From NCBI GenBank assembly GCA_963652365.1, contig CAVJTH010000005.1:1-64000 (forward strand): a stretch of DNA of 64,000 nucleotides. Direction: 5' to 3'. The notes beneath the pieces are model-generated. The model did not search any database, was not told the DNA's origin, and worked only from the letters and a program-made list of their open reading frames with translations. Origin of the DNA: Hallerella sp963652365. GTDB taxonomy: Bacteria; Fibrobacterota; Fibrobacteria; Fibrobacterales; Fibrobacteraceae. A program made the translations under genes and the position numbers. Below are positions 42,249 to 51,380 of this stretch, piece after piece. How positions within the stretch are numbered: position 1 is the first letter of the stretch; every line of letters begins with the position of its first letter.

Positions 42249-43042
42249 TCTTTTGCCCGATTGACGACGCCGAGGCTGAAGCGGAATTGCAGCTGGAGAC
42301 CGCCCAGGTCCCATTTTGCCTTGTCGCTGTCGCTGTCGGGAACGACTTTCGAAAAAGGCTCGTCCGCGTGGACGATGATTCTCGAATATCCGATGTCGCC
42401 GTAGATGTGAATGTTCTTCCAGGTGGTCACCAGGTAGCCGAGGCTCACCCCGAATCCGTTTCCGAGCAAGGATTCGCTTGCGTCGAGATGCCCCCAGCTC
42501 GAATAGATTTCCGTTCCGGGAAGCATCCAGTACCAGCGAAGCGATACGCTGAAAAGGCTCGCGTTCGAAATGGAAATCAGGTTCTCCGGGATGGCGATGC
42601 GGTATTCCAGGTAGAGCGGAAATCCCTGGAGCGTGTAGCTGTAATCGTGAATCTTGTCCTTTCTGTCCGTGACGACGACCGATTCGTTGTCGTAGATGTA
42701 GCCGAAGCCCGCGCTGACAAAATGTCCGCTTCGCCATTGGAGCTGCAATCCCGCGGTAATCGGGAAGCAGAAGTTCACCTTCTGGAAGTCCTGCTTGGAA
42801 ACGTAGCTGCTTTCCGCGCTTGTCAGGGCCTGCGCGCGGAAGTGCGCATAGACCGTATCGACTTCGGTCTGGAACTTGTCCCGGTTGTCAAAACCGATAA
42901 ACGAAATGGACGGCTGGACGAAAAAGGAGAGAACGCTCCTGTCTTCGGTATCCGAAGAAGTCCCTCCGACGCCTGGGCGAGCCGTTTCCGCGGCGAACGT
43001 GCATGCGCAGAACGCGGCGAATGCGAAGAAAAGGCGCTTCAA
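42245..43042 (-). CDS. Predicted outer membrane beta-barrel protein, 265 residues
   Basis: A signal peptide (MKRLFFAFAAFCACTFA) is followed by strands alternating aromatic and polar residues (for example FVSAGFGYIYDNESVVV, ISNASLFSVSLRWYWM, GFGVSLGYLVTTWKNIHIYG) and a final strand LQLQFRFSLGVV. This is typical of small eight- to ten-stranded barrels. No family is identified. It sits between bamD and the PHP gene with four-base overlaps at both ends, so it is translationally coupled to the barrel assembly factor gene. Confidence 0.7.
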   Translation of the reverse strand: MKRLFFAFAAFCACTFAAETARPGVGGTSSDTEDRSVLSFFVQPSISFIGFDNRDKFQTEVDTVYAHFRAQALTSAESSYVSKQDFQKVNFCFPITAGLQLQWRSGHFVSAGFGYIYDNESVVVTDRKDKIHDYSYTLQGFPLYLEYRIAIPENLISISNASLFSVSLRWYWMLPGTEIYSSWGHLDASESLLGNGFGVSLGYLVTTWKNIHIYGDIGYSRIIVHADEPFSKVVPDSDSDKAKWDLGGLQLQFRFSLGVVNRAKE

Positions 43043-43920
43043 TCCTCGTCCTCGTCATCGGGGTGCGCTTCCGCTTCGTCCCGGGCTTCTTCCTTGGCGA
43101 GCAGCTTTTCCTTTTGTTCCTTTTCGATGCGCTTCTGGAACTTTCTTTCCAGGCTGGCGATGACGCCTTCCTGGGACTTGACCGTGCCGACGCGTTTCTG
43201 GATGCTGTCGGGGACGGTGTTTCGGTAGTTGTCCAGGTAGAATCTCGCCGTTTCGAACTGGTCGAGTTCCGCGTAGCTTTGCACCAGAAGGGCCAGGGCT
43301 TCGGGGCGACGCTTGCTCTTCGGGTAGAGATCCAGGAATTCCTTCATGTAGATGGCCGTGGATTGCGGATGCCCGAGCTTGTGGTAGAGCTTTCCCACCC
43401 GGTAGTCGCGTTCGGCCCGGCGTTCGAGCAAAAGGTTCTGGTAGTAGTTCACGGAATCGATGAGCGGGGATTCCGGGTAGTTCGATGCGAACCTTTCGAA
43501 ATCGCGCATGGCGAGCGTCGTGTTGGTTTCGTCGCGGTCGATGTTGTATTCGATGTTGAACGCCGAAACGGCCTTTCGGAATTCGGCGGTCTCGACAAAG
43601 GGCGAGCTGGGAAAGTTGTTCGCGAAGCTGCCGTATTCGCCGCGGGCTTCGAGCCACTCTTCGAGATGAAAGTAGCTCTCCGCAAGGAGAAACTGCGTCT
43701 GTTCCATGTATCCCGTTCCGATGCACAGGTTCAGGATTTCTTCGAACGGTCCCTTGACTCGGCTGTAGTGCCCGGCCTGGAACTCCCTGTCGGCCGCGTC
43801 GAAGCGGTTCTTGCACATCTGGGTCCTGTCTCCGCCGCCTTCGCTCGAAGAACATGCGGAAAGCAGGAATGCGGAAATGGCTAGAACGGCGAGAATCGGA
43901 AAGTGTTTGTTTGTGCGCAT
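43039..43920 (-). CDS. bamD: Outer membrane assembly lipoprotein BamD
   Basis: BamD is the essential lipoprotein of the BAM complex that inserts barrels into the outer membrane. The 293-residue protein has a lipobox LSAC (Cys23). TPR-like helical pairs follow (FDAADREFQAGHYSRV, FLLAESYFHLEEW, FNIEYNIDRDETN, FASNYPESPLIDSV, YLDNYRNTVPDS), with the NYPESP signature of the YfiO family. A coiled and acidic C-terminal extension ends DDEDED. The ATG at 43920 was chosen over an upstream TTG because it gives the complete lipoprotein signal. It is divergent from lptF. Confidence 0.9.
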   Translation of the reverse strand: MRTNKHFPILAVLAISAFLLSACSSSEGGGDRTQMCKNRFDAADREFQAGHYSRVKGPFEEILNLCIGTGYMEQTQFLLAESYFHLEEWLEARGEYGSFANNFPSSPFVETAEFRKAVSAFNIEYNIDRDETNTTLAMRDFERFASNYPESPLIDSVNYYQNLLLERRAERDYRVGKLYHKLGHPQSTAIYMKEFLDLYPKSKRRPEALALLVQSYAELDQFETARFYLDNYRNTVPDSIQKRVGTVKSQEGVIASLERKFQKRIEKEQKEKLLAKEEARDEAEAHPDDEDED

Positions 43921-43990
43921 TGGTCCGTATTGGCTGTGATGGAACGTTTTCAAGTTTCTAAATTAGCAAAAACAAATCTAGAAAACGTCT

Positions 43991-45409
43991 ATGACTCTTG
44001 TGCGATACGTGCTGAAGGAACATGTTGCGCCCTTTTTCCTGGCGCTGTTTGTCATCACGTTCCTGTTTGTCGTGGATTTTCTCGTCATGATTCTCGACAA
44101 CGTCCTTTCCAAGGGGCTCCCCGCATCGACCGTTCTCGAAATCTTCTTGCTGAATATCGCCTGGATGCTTTCCCTGTCCATTCCGATGGCCGTTCTCGTC
44201 GCGTGCCTGATGGCTTTTGGAAGGCTTTCGGGAGACCAGGAAATTACGGCGATGAAGGCGGCCGGAGTCTCTCCGCTGTCGATCATGCGCCCGGTGCTTC
44301 TCGTCGGGGTGCTGATTGCGGAGCTGCTGATTCTCTTCAACAACTGGATCTTGCCCGAAGCGAACCACAGGTCCGTGGAGCTGATGAGCGCCGTCTCGCG
44401 CAAGAAGCCTCATGCCTTTATCGATGCGGGAAAGCTGACGACGCAGTTTCCGGGTGTGCAGCTCTGGGTCGAGCGCATCGACCCTTCGACGGGAACGCTC
44501 TACGGAATCCAGATTTTCGAAACGGAGGGAAAGGGGCCTCCGCGAATCGTCATGGCGGACAGCGCGACGATGGACTATGCGGACAACGGCGCGACTCTGA
44601 TGCTTCGGCTCAAGAGCGGGGAAAACCATATCGCGGACAAGGACGATCCGGCGAACTATTTCCGCATCCGCTTTTCTTCGGAGGACTTTGCCGTACGAAA
44701 CGTGAACGACCGTCTCGAACGCCGCAACCGCAAGTATCGCAGCGATCGCGAAATGCCTGTCGAGATGATGCTCGAAGTCATCGAGGAAGCGAAGAAGAAC
44801 GAAAGGAGGATTGTCGAGGAGAGCCGGGGAACGCTCTTTCCCGATCTTTCCCGGCTTCGGGAGCTCGCGTTCGGCGATTCGATCGTCCCCGGGGATTTTT
44901 CCCGAAAGCTGCCGACGGATTCGCTTCGCCATGTCCGGGCCTTGCGGGACGTTTCGGTGGCGGAACGCACCCGGGCGCGTCTTGTCCATCGGACTTCCGA
45001 GCGTGTCCTGAACGAGAAAAAACGCCAGGCGCAGTACTGGGTCGAGGTGCACAAGAAGTTCAGCACGAGCGTCGCCTGCATCGTCTTTGTCCTTATCGGC
45101 GCTCCGCTCGGGATCATGGCGCGCAAGGGAGGAATCGGAACGGGAATCATCTACAGCATCGCGTTCTTCGTCCTCTACTGGGTCTGTCTCATCGGCGGCG
45201 AGAACCTGGCGGACCGGCTGATAGTCTCTCCGGCCATCGCCATGTGGATTTCCAACGCGATCATCGGAGCGTTCGGCATCTTTCTCGCGTGGAAGATGTA
45301 TCTTGACCGCTATTCGGGAACGACGCCCGCTGCGCGAATCCGGCATTTTTTCGGAAGGTTCTTTCCGCGGCTTCGCAGGGGACGTTCCTCGGAGAAGAAC
45401 GCGCGATGA
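43991..45409 (+). CDS. lptF: LPS export permease LptF
   Basis: LptF/LptG are the inner membrane permeases that extract lipopolysaccharide and start the Lpt bridge. The 472-residue protein has three N-terminal transmembrane helices, with the GDQEITAMKAAGVSP cytoplasmic loop after the second. A periplasmic jellyroll region is followed by three C-terminal helices (FSTSVACIVFVLIGAPLGI). Being first of two related genes it is called LptF by convention. A long charged insertion (about residues 235-330) lies between jellyroll and last helices. It overlaps lptG by four bases and is divergent from bamD. Confidence 0.88.
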   Translation: MTLVRYVLKEHVAPFFLALFVITFLFVVDFLVMILDNVLSKGLPASTVLEIFLLNIAWMLSLSIPMAVLVACLMAFGRLSGDQEITAMKAAGVSPLSIMRPVLLVGVLIAELLILFNNWILPEANHRSVELMSAVSRKKPHAFIDAGKLTTQFPGVQLWVERIDPSTGTLYGIQIFETEGKGPPRIVMADSATMDYADNGATLMLRLKSGENHIADKDDPANYFRIRFSSEDFAVRNVNDRLERRNRKYRSDREMPVEMMLEVIEEAKKNERRIVEESRGTLFPDLSRLRELAFGDSIVPGDFSRKLPTDSLRHVRALRDVSVAERTRARLVHRTSERVLNEKKRQAQYWVEVHKKFSTSVACIVFVLIGAPLGIMARKGGIGTGIIYSIAFFVLYWVCLIGGENLADRLIVSPAIAMWISNAIIGAFGIFLAWKMYLDRYSGTTPAARIRHFFGRFFPRLRRGRSSEKNAR

Positions 45410-46647
45410 AGTTTTCCCGCTATCTGGTGCTCCACTTCCTGAAGATGTTCCTGCTCGTGCTTCTTGGCGCGGTCTTCATGTTTATCGTCATCGACTTCGT
45501 GGGAAACATCCGGACCTGGCTTGCGCGTGACCTTGCGGACGCCAGGGCCTACTACCTCGCCTATCTTCCCTATATCGTCTATCTGGTGACGCCTGTCGCG
45601 CTTTTCATCGGCGTGGTCGCTTCGGTGGGGAACATGTCCCGCCACCTGGAAATCATGGCGATCCAGCAGTCGGGAAGGAGCCCGTTCCGCGCACTTGTTC
45701 CCGTGTTCCTTGTCGGCGCGCTCGTCACGGCGTTTTCGTTTTACCTGGATGCGAAGGTCTTGCCGGATGCCAACCACAGCCGTTACAAGATCATGGAACC
45801 GATGTCGCAACAGCGCAAGGATCCGCGGATCCGGGACAAGCGGGACTTCGTGTACATCTCCGGAGACAAGACCAGCTGGTTCATGCGCTCGTATGGCGGG
45901 GCGGCTAGGCTGGGGCGCGACGTCGTCCTTCTCGTCTATCGCGACGGCGATCTGCATGAACGCCTTGACGCGAGGCGGCTTCGCTGGGTGGAACCCGATA
46001 CGGTATTCGCGAAAGTACGGAAAGAACCGGAAAGCGGCAAGCCGGCGACAAGAAAGTCGGCGAGAAAAATGAATTCGAACGCAGCCGAAGAACCGATCGA
46101 AACCGCCCAGGATACGGGAAGGAATGCGCCGCGGATCGTCGAATCCATCGAACCGGGCTACTGGCGCTTCGAAGACGGCTACAAGCGGACGTTCCTGAAG
46201 GACGGAACGGTCGAGACCAGGCATTTCGTGCGGGAAAGCCTCAAGGGAAAGACCTCGCTCTTGCCGGAGGATTTTCTGGACGAGCGCCAGCGCGGCGACG
46301 AAATGGACGCGAAGACCATCTTGCGAAAGATCGAGGTGCAGAAGAGGTCCGGCGAGAACACGAACAAGCTGGAAACGGCATACCACTTCAAGTTTTCCGG
46401 TTCGATGATGAATTTCATCGTTCTGCTGATCGGAGCGGCTCTTGCGCACCGCTTTAATCGAAATGGGGGACTTTCCCAGAAGTTTGGACTTGGGATTCTT
46501 CTCGTGTTTAGCTATTATGTAGTCATACGGATTGGGCTGAAGATGGGAGAAAACGGTGCGCTTTATCCTGTCCTCGGCGCTTGGATCGGTCACATCGTCT
46601 TTGCCGTGGTCGCTTTCTGGGTGCTGTATCGCTCTTTCCGGCTGTAA
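45406..46647 (+). CDS. lptG: LPS export permease LptG
   Basis: The 413-residue protein is the second YjgP/YjgQ permease. It begins with MKFSRYLVLHFLKMFLLVLL. The conserved loop NMSRHLEIMAIQQSGRSPF corresponds to the coupling helix region that contacts LptB. The periplasmic section contains VLPDANHSRYK and the three last helices close the protein. A charged insertion (about residues 205-250) is seen, as in lptF. The start overlaps lptF (ATGA). lptB is not in the window. Confidence 0.88.
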   Translation: MKFSRYLVLHFLKMFLLVLLGAVFMFIVIDFVGNIRTWLARDLADARAYYLAYLPYIVYLVTPVALFIGVVASVGNMSRHLEIMAIQQSGRSPFRALVPVFLVGALVTAFSFYLDAKVLPDANHSRYKIMEPMSQQRKDPRIRDKRDFVYISGDKTSWFMRSYGGAARLGRDVVLLVYRDGDLHERLDARRLRWVEPDTVFAKVRKEPESGKPATRKSARKMNSNAAEEPIETAQDTGRNAPRIVESIEPGYWRFEDGYKRTFLKDGTVETRHFVRESLKGKTSLLPEDFLDERQRGDEMDAKTILRKIEVQKRSGENTNKLETAYHFKFSGSMMNFIVLLIGAALAHRFNRNGGLSQKFGLGILLVFSYYVVIRIGLKMGENGALYPVLGAWIGHIVFAVVAFWVLYRSFRL

Positions 46648-46662
46648 TTTTCGGGTAGGTGC

Positions 46663-48525
46663 ATGTCAAGTCTCTTGTTTGCCGTCTTTGGTTTCTTGAT
46701 CGGTCTCTCGTTTCGAGGGGGCGTCTTCTTGCTCGCGATTCCGTTCGCGCTGGTTTCCCTGGTGCTCGCCTGGCTGAACCGTTCGACGCTTTCCGATTCG
46801 ACGGACAGGAATTCTTCCGGCGCGATCCCTGTCTTGCGTTCGGGCCGCACGACCGACCGGACCGCTTTCGGAAAGATCCTGCGCCCCGCGATGACGCAGA
46901 CCGGGCCGGTTCTTGCCGCGAAGGACATGTTCGACGCCTATCCCGCAAACGGCGAAGCCTCTTTCGCCAGGCTGAACGGCAATGAAATCTGGACAAAGCT
47001 CGAACGCGACCTGGACCCCGTCTATCGTTCGTCCCTCGAAGCCCTGCGCAATCTGCTTCCCAAGGCGCACACGGTTCTTCTGCTCTTGAAGTCGAACCGA
47101 AAGACGTTCATCGTTCGGGCTTTCGCGACGGAATCGGAAAGCGAAATAAACCGGAACGCCCAGATCGCGGACGGTTCGGGCGTTGTCGGCCAGCTGGCGG
47201 TGCGGGAAATCAGCCGGATTCTGGAAGGCGACCTTCCGAACGGGAAAAGTCTTGGCTACTATGCGGCGAGCGTCGCCGTCCATTCGGTTGCGGGCGTCCC
47301 GATTTTGAACGAGAAGAAGGAACGGGTCGGAGCGCTCGTCGTCGATTCCCTGGAGCGCAACGCGTTCCTTGCTGACCTGATTCCCTCGCTCGAAAGCTTT
47401 GCCACGCTGTTCTACATGTTCACGTACAAGAGCTATACGTCGGCGGCGAACTATCGCGAAAAAAAGAAGTTCTACGAGCTTTCCGCTTACCAGCAGCGCT
47501 TCTTCAAGACGACGCTCCTTCGCGACACGTACAAGGAAATCTTTGAATACGTCAGCCAGAACTTTACGGCGGAACGCATCATGATTCTGGTCTTTCATCC
47601 GGAAAAGCGTGAGGGAACTGTCGCCTTTTGCCGTGGCGAGGACGAGGAGCGTTTCGAAGGCATGACGTTCTCCATGTCGGACAAGGGGATTCTGCCGCTT
47701 GCGATGTTGCAGCACTGCCCCATGGAACGCGTTTTCAACGGACGTTCGGAATATGTACCGCGCATCACCGATCGGGAGCCTAGGAACAATTCGCTCCGCT
47801 ACCTGTTTGTCCAGCCGAGCTCCATGACGATGCACAACGTGGCTCGCAACGAGCCTTCCGAAATCGCCATTTGCCTGGAACGCCGATACGCGCAGAACTT
47901 TGACCAGCTCGAAAAGGACCTGCTCCGCTTCATGGTGAACATCGCCTATTTCGCCTACCAGCGCGGGATGCAGTTCGAGCGCGAGCAGTTCAAAATCTAC
48001 CACGATGGGCTCACCAGGCTTCTGAACCGTCGCACGATCGACGAGAAGATTGTCGACCTCGACAAGTCCCGGTCCGGAAAGAACGTCGGCGTGATGATGA
48101 TGGACATTGACCATTTCAAGCACATCAACGATACGTATGGGCACCAGGCGGGAGACGCCGTGCTCAAGGAAATCGCTTCCCGGATTTCATCGGTCGCCGC
48201 GGTGGGCGAAAACCTGCTTGCCCGCTATGGAGGCGAGGAATTCTTTGTCGCGATTCCGGATGCGACCGCGGACTCGCTGACGAGTGTCGCGGAAAACATC
48301 CGGCTTGCGGTGTGCAAGGCTCCGTTCGATATTCACCTGGGTGCGCCGATAGACGTTTCGGTCAGCATCGGGTGCTTCCTCGTGACGGAAGAGTTCCAGG
48401 GCGAAATGTCGCGGGCGGTCCAGTATGCGGACGAGGCCCTCTACAGCGCCAAGGAAAACGGCAGGAATCGTGTTGTCCGATATGAACAGCGAGCCTTCGA
48501 CACTGGCTCGCAGGAGGTAGTCTAA
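46663..48525 (+). CDS. Diguanylate cyclase with GAF-type sensor and N-terminal membrane segment
   Basis: The 620-residue protein begins with a hydrophobic hairpin (about residues 3-38). Two GAF-like regions follow (about 125-255, with IADGSGVVGQLA; and about 285-440). A GGDEF domain spans about 450-615, with signature RYGGEEF (Gly523-Phe527) and the upstream MMDIDHFKHINDTYGH. It should make cyclic di-GMP. The RxxD inhibitory site normally a few residues before the signature is not visible, so product inhibition may be absent. It starts 15 bases after lptG, so second-messenger output may be tied to the envelope operon. Confidence 0.9.
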   Translation: MSSLLFAVFGFLIGLSFRGGVFLLAIPFALVSLVLAWLNRSTLSDSTDRNSSGAIPVLRSGRTTDRTAFGKILRPAMTQTGPVLAAKDMFDAYPANGEASFARLNGNEIWTKLERDLDPVYRSSLEALRNLLPKAHTVLLLLKSNRKTFIVRAFATESESEINRNAQIADGSGVVGQLAVREISRILEGDLPNGKSLGYYAASVAVHSVAGVPILNEKKERVGALVVDSLERNAFLADLIPSLESFATLFYMFTYKSYTSAANYREKKKFYELSAYQQRFFKTTLLRDTYKEIFEYVSQNFTAERIMILVFHPEKREGTVAFCRGEDEERFEGMTFSMSDKGILPLAMLQHCPMERVFNGRSEYVPRITDREPRNNSLRYLFVQPSSMTMHNVARNEPSEIAICLERRYAQNFDQLEKDLLRFMVNIAYFAYQRGMQFEREQFKIYHDGLTRLLNRRTIDEKIVDLDKSRSGKNVGVMMMDIDHFKHINDTYGHQAGDAVLKEIASRISSVAAVGENLLARYGGEEFFVAIPDATADSLTSVAENIRLAVCKAPFDIHLGAPIDVSVSIGCFLVTEEFQGEMSRAVQYADEALYSAKENGRNRVVRYEQRAFDTGSQEVV

Positions 48526-48528
48526 ACG

Positions 48529-50025
48529 ATGTTTACCTGGATCGACTGGGTTGTACTGTTTCTTTACGTCATTCTTTCCGTTGCTATCGGGCTATGGGCT
48601 TCGCGAGGCAACAAGGGATTTGGCGACTATATGCGCGGCGGCGGGAAAATGCCGTGGGTGGCCATCGGGATAAGCCTGATTGCGACTTCCGTGAGCGCGA
48701 CGACGTTCCTCGGAAATCCGGCCGAGACCTATGACAAGGACATGCGGTTCCTCATGAACAACGTGGGCGCGCTTCTCTCGATCGCGGTCGTCGGCTGGGT
48801 ATTCATTCCGCGGATTCGCCGGGCAAGGATTTCGAGCGCATACGAACTGTTCGAAATTCGCTTTTCGCCGCGGATTCGCCGCCTTGCGGCCATCTTCTAC
48901 AGTCTGCACCTCTTGCTGCGAATGGGAATCCTCCTGTATGCGCCGTCTCTCGTGCTGGCCCCGATTCTTGGTATCGACATCCACTGGGCGATTCTCGTGA
49001 CGGCGGTCGTATCGACATTTTACACGTGGCATGGAGGATTCAAGGCGGTCGTCTGGACAGACGTGATGCAGTTCCTTGTGCTCTTTGGCGGGGGCGTGAT
49101 CGCGCTCTGGATCATTTCGAAGGGCGTCGGCGGCTTCGGCGAGATGTTCGCCTTGGCGTCGGAAGCGGGAAAGACGAGGTTCTTCGACGTTTCCAGCTGG
49201 GATCCGGCAAACGCGCGAAACCTTCTCTCGGCGGGAATCGCCTACGGCGTTATCGAAATCGCCATCCGCGGCTGCGACCAGCAATTTGTCCAGCGCTACA
49301 TAAGCTGCGATTCCATTCGTTCCGCCAACGCGTCGAGCGTTCTCAGCATGGTTCTCGGGGTCTTCGTTTCCATTCTCTTCTTCCTTGTCGGAGCCGGACT
49401 TTTCGTCTATTTCCGCGTCAAGGGCGTTGCAGTCCTTCCGCCGGAAGTCCAGCTGAACGAGGTCTTTCCCTACTTTATCGTCCACGTACTTCCGACGGGC
49501 GCGACGGGACTTGTCGTCGCGGCCATCTATGCGGCAGCCATGAGCAGTCTTTCGAGCGCCATCAACGCGCTGGGCAATACGACGGTAAAGGACATCATGC
49601 TCGTGCGCTCCGAGGACGCGAACGTTCTCGCGAAGGCGAAACGCTGGACTTTGCTCTGGGCTGCGCTGAGCACGCTGTGCGCCTTTGTCGCCGCGGACAT
49701 GAAGACTTCCCTCCTTTCGAACGCGCTCTTCTTTACGGGGCTCTTTACGGGACCGCTTCTTGCGCTCTTTCTTCTCGCTTTCTTCTCTCGCAGGATCTCG
49801 TCTTCGGCGATTATTGTCGGCGTCCTGTGCGGCATGGCGTCTATCCTGCTTTTCAACCGGGTTCCGATGGTTCCGGCGTATGTCCCGCCTTTTGACGGTG
49901 TACTCTGCTTTTTCTGGAATCCCGCGGTTTCCTGCGTGACGACGCTCGTCGTGGCAAACGTTCTTCGGATTTTCCTGAAATGTCCGGAACGCGAAACGTC
50001 GCAGGACAGGCAAGGTGAACGGTGA
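48529..50025 (+). CDS. Sodium:solute symporter (SSS family)
   Basis: The 498-residue protein has about 13 hydrophobic helices with SSS motifs: GFGDYMRGGGKMPW after helix 1, SLIATSVSATTFLGNPAE, WTDVMQFLVLFGG, GIAYGVIEIAIRGCDQQFVQRY, and AAIYAAAMSSLSSAINALG with the sodium-site Ser residues. The substrate cannot be read (SSS members carry sugars, proline, pantothenate, sialic acid and others). It begins three bases after the cyclase gene and its stop overlaps the tadA GTG. Confidence 0.88.
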   Translation: MFTWIDWVVLFLYVILSVAIGLWASRGNKGFGDYMRGGGKMPWVAIGISLIATSVSATTFLGNPAETYDKDMRFLMNNVGALLSIAVVGWVFIPRIRRARISSAYELFEIRFSPRIRRLAAIFYSLHLLLRMGILLYAPSLVLAPILGIDIHWAILVTAVVSTFYTWHGGFKAVVWTDVMQFLVLFGGGVIALWIISKGVGGFGEMFALASEAGKTRFFDVSSWDPANARNLLSAGIAYGVIEIAIRGCDQQFVQRYISCDSIRSANASSVLSMVLGVFVSILFFLVGAGLFVYFRVKGVAVLPPEVQLNEVFPYFIVHVLPTGATGLVVAAIYAAAMSSLSSAINALGNTTVKDIMLVRSEDANVLAKAKRWTLLWAALSTLCAFVAADMKTSLLSNALFFTGLFTGPLLALFLLAFFSRRISSSAIIVGVLCGMASILLFNRVPMVPAYVPPFDGVLCFFWNPAVSCVTTLVVANVLRIFLKCPERETSQDRQGER

Positions 50026-50525
50026 CGGACCGGGAAGACGAACGCTGGATGGAAATGGCGATTCGCGAAGCGATGCGCGCCTATGACTTGGGCGAGGTTC
50101 CGATCGGTTGCGTCATTGTCAAGGATGGACGCTGCATCGGCAAAGGCTACAACCAGGTGGAAACCCTGAAGGATGCGACGGCCCACGCGGAAATCGTCGC
50201 CATCGGGGCGGCTTCCGCCGCGCTCGAAAACTGGAGGCTTTCGGGGGCGACGCTCTACGTGACGCTCGAACCGTGCCCGATGTGTGCCGGTGCCATCTTG
50301 AACAGCCGGATTTCCCGCGTCGTCTATGGCTCTCCCGACAGGCGCTTTGGAGGCTGCGGCACGACCATCGATGTGCTGTCGAACAATGCCATCGGGCAGA
50401 AGGTCCTTTTGACGGGAGGCGTGAAGGCGGAGGAATGTCTCGATCTCGTCCGGACGTTTTTTATGGAAATGCGCCAGAAGAAAGGCGATTCCGGCGCAAA
50501 GCTTCCCAAAGATCCGGTTTCTTAA
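50022..50525 (+). CDS. tadA: tRNA-specific adenosine deaminase
   Basis: TadA converts A34 to inosine in tRNA-Arg(ACG). The 167-residue protein has the zinc site His55-x-Glu57 (HAEIVAI) and Cys85/Cys88 (PCPMC), and the family end around GGCGTT. The start is GTG, overlapping the symporter stop. A C-terminal tail FFMEMRQKKGDS is typical. It is the last gene of the 43991-50525 series, because the next gene has its own promoter-like element. Confidence 0.93.
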   Translation: MTDREDERWMEMAIREAMRAYDLGEVPIGCVIVKDGRCIGKGYNQVETLKDATAHAEIVAIGAASAALENWRLSGATLYVTLEPCPMCAGAILNSRISRVVYGSPDRRFGGCGTTIDVLSNNAIGQKVLLTGGVKAEECLDLVRTFFMEMRQKKGDSGAKLPKDPVS

Positions 50526-50528
50526 TTT

Positions 50529-50536
50529 TATCTTTG
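50529..50536 (+). promoter_or_regulatory. -7/-10 like element starting the six-gene operon
   Basis: TATCTTTG matches TAnnTTTG exactly and ends four bases before the ATG at 50541. It is the only promoter-like site seen ahead of the tightly packed genes 50541-56096. Confidence 0.5.
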
Positions 50537-50540
50537 CCCT

Positions 50541-51380
50541 ATGCCCGTCTTTAAAATTTCGCTCCTTGTCGTCTTTTCGCTTGTCTTTATTGCCTGCGAA
50601 GACAAAAACGTCCTGCTCGGATTCAATACGCAAAATCCGACTCCCGAGGACTACGAGCTGAAAAGTTCCTTCCAGATTCTTTCGAACGCTTCGGAAGATG
50701 GCCCGACCGATTCGGCGCAGTCCATGACCGCGCAGCTGGACCTGCATGTCCATTCGGAACTTCTTTCCGCCTACGACGACGGAACGGGACGCTTTCTGCT
50801 TCGGGTGGATTCCGCGGCTTACGCTTCGGACGGTCGCTCTGTCGAGGAGACGGATCACGTCGAGCGTTACCTGAAGACCCAGTCGGTCCAATACAAGATG
50901 GGAGGGGACGGCGAAATGTGGGCTGTCCAGCTCGACGAAATGGTCGCCTTGCCCGATATCGGGGACGTGGATGTCCGGAAGATCTTTCTGAAGGTGCAGC
51001 CCGTGCTTCCGGCAAGCCCTGTCGCTGTCGGAGATTCGTGGGAACGCCAGCAGATGCTTACCGATGACCGCGGAAAGACGTGCGTCGTGTACAAGTGGTT
51101 CAAGCTGGAGGAGCTTTTCGAGCGCGACGGGACAAGCCTTGCCCGGCTGAAGATGAACGTCCGCTATCGCCAGAACACCGAAGACGATTTGCAGATTACG
51201 GAAAGCCCCGACTTTGTCCTGGGAACGGGAACCATCCTGTTTGACGTCCGCGCCGGAAAGGTCGTCGAAGGGGATCTGCTTGTCGAAGGGAAATTGCGCG
51301 TCATCGAAAAGAAGAGCGGCGATACCATTCCCGACGTGCGGGTCCGCCAAAAGCTTTCGCTCCGGAGGGTTCGCCCGTGA
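50541..51380 (+). CDS. Lipoprotein of unknown function, first gene of the stator-like operon
   Basis: The 279-residue protein has a lipobox FIAC (Cys19). The mature part is a beta-rich domain with repeating amphipathic strands (MTAQLDLHVHSELLS, FLLRVDSAAY, SWERQQMLTDD, VEGDLLVEGKLRV). It resembles the DUF6263-type extracytoplasmic lipoproteins in general pattern, not securely. Its stop overlaps the GTG of the next gene. With no internal promoter seen, it probably shares a transcript with the MotA- and MotB-like proteins downstream. Confidence 0.7.
   Translation: MPVFKISLLVVFSLVFIACEDKNVLLGFNTQNPTPEDYELKSSFQILSNASEDGPTDSAQSMTAQLDLHVHSELLSAYDDGTGRFLLRVDSAAYASDGRSVEETDHVERYLKTQSVQYKMGGDGEMWAVQLDEMVALPDIGDVDVRKIFLKVQPVLPASPVAVGDSWERQQMLTDDRGKTCVVYKWFKLEELFERDGTSLARLKMNVRYRQNTEDDLQITESPDFVLGTGTILFDVRAGKVVEGDLLVEGKLRVIEKKSGDTIPDVRVRQKLSLRRVRP

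Noticed and set aside
42249..42737. 163-residue N-terminal extension of the PHP protein
   Set aside because: It would overlap most of the barrel protein gene in another frame. The ATG at 42248 has the usual four-base overlap with the previous stop.
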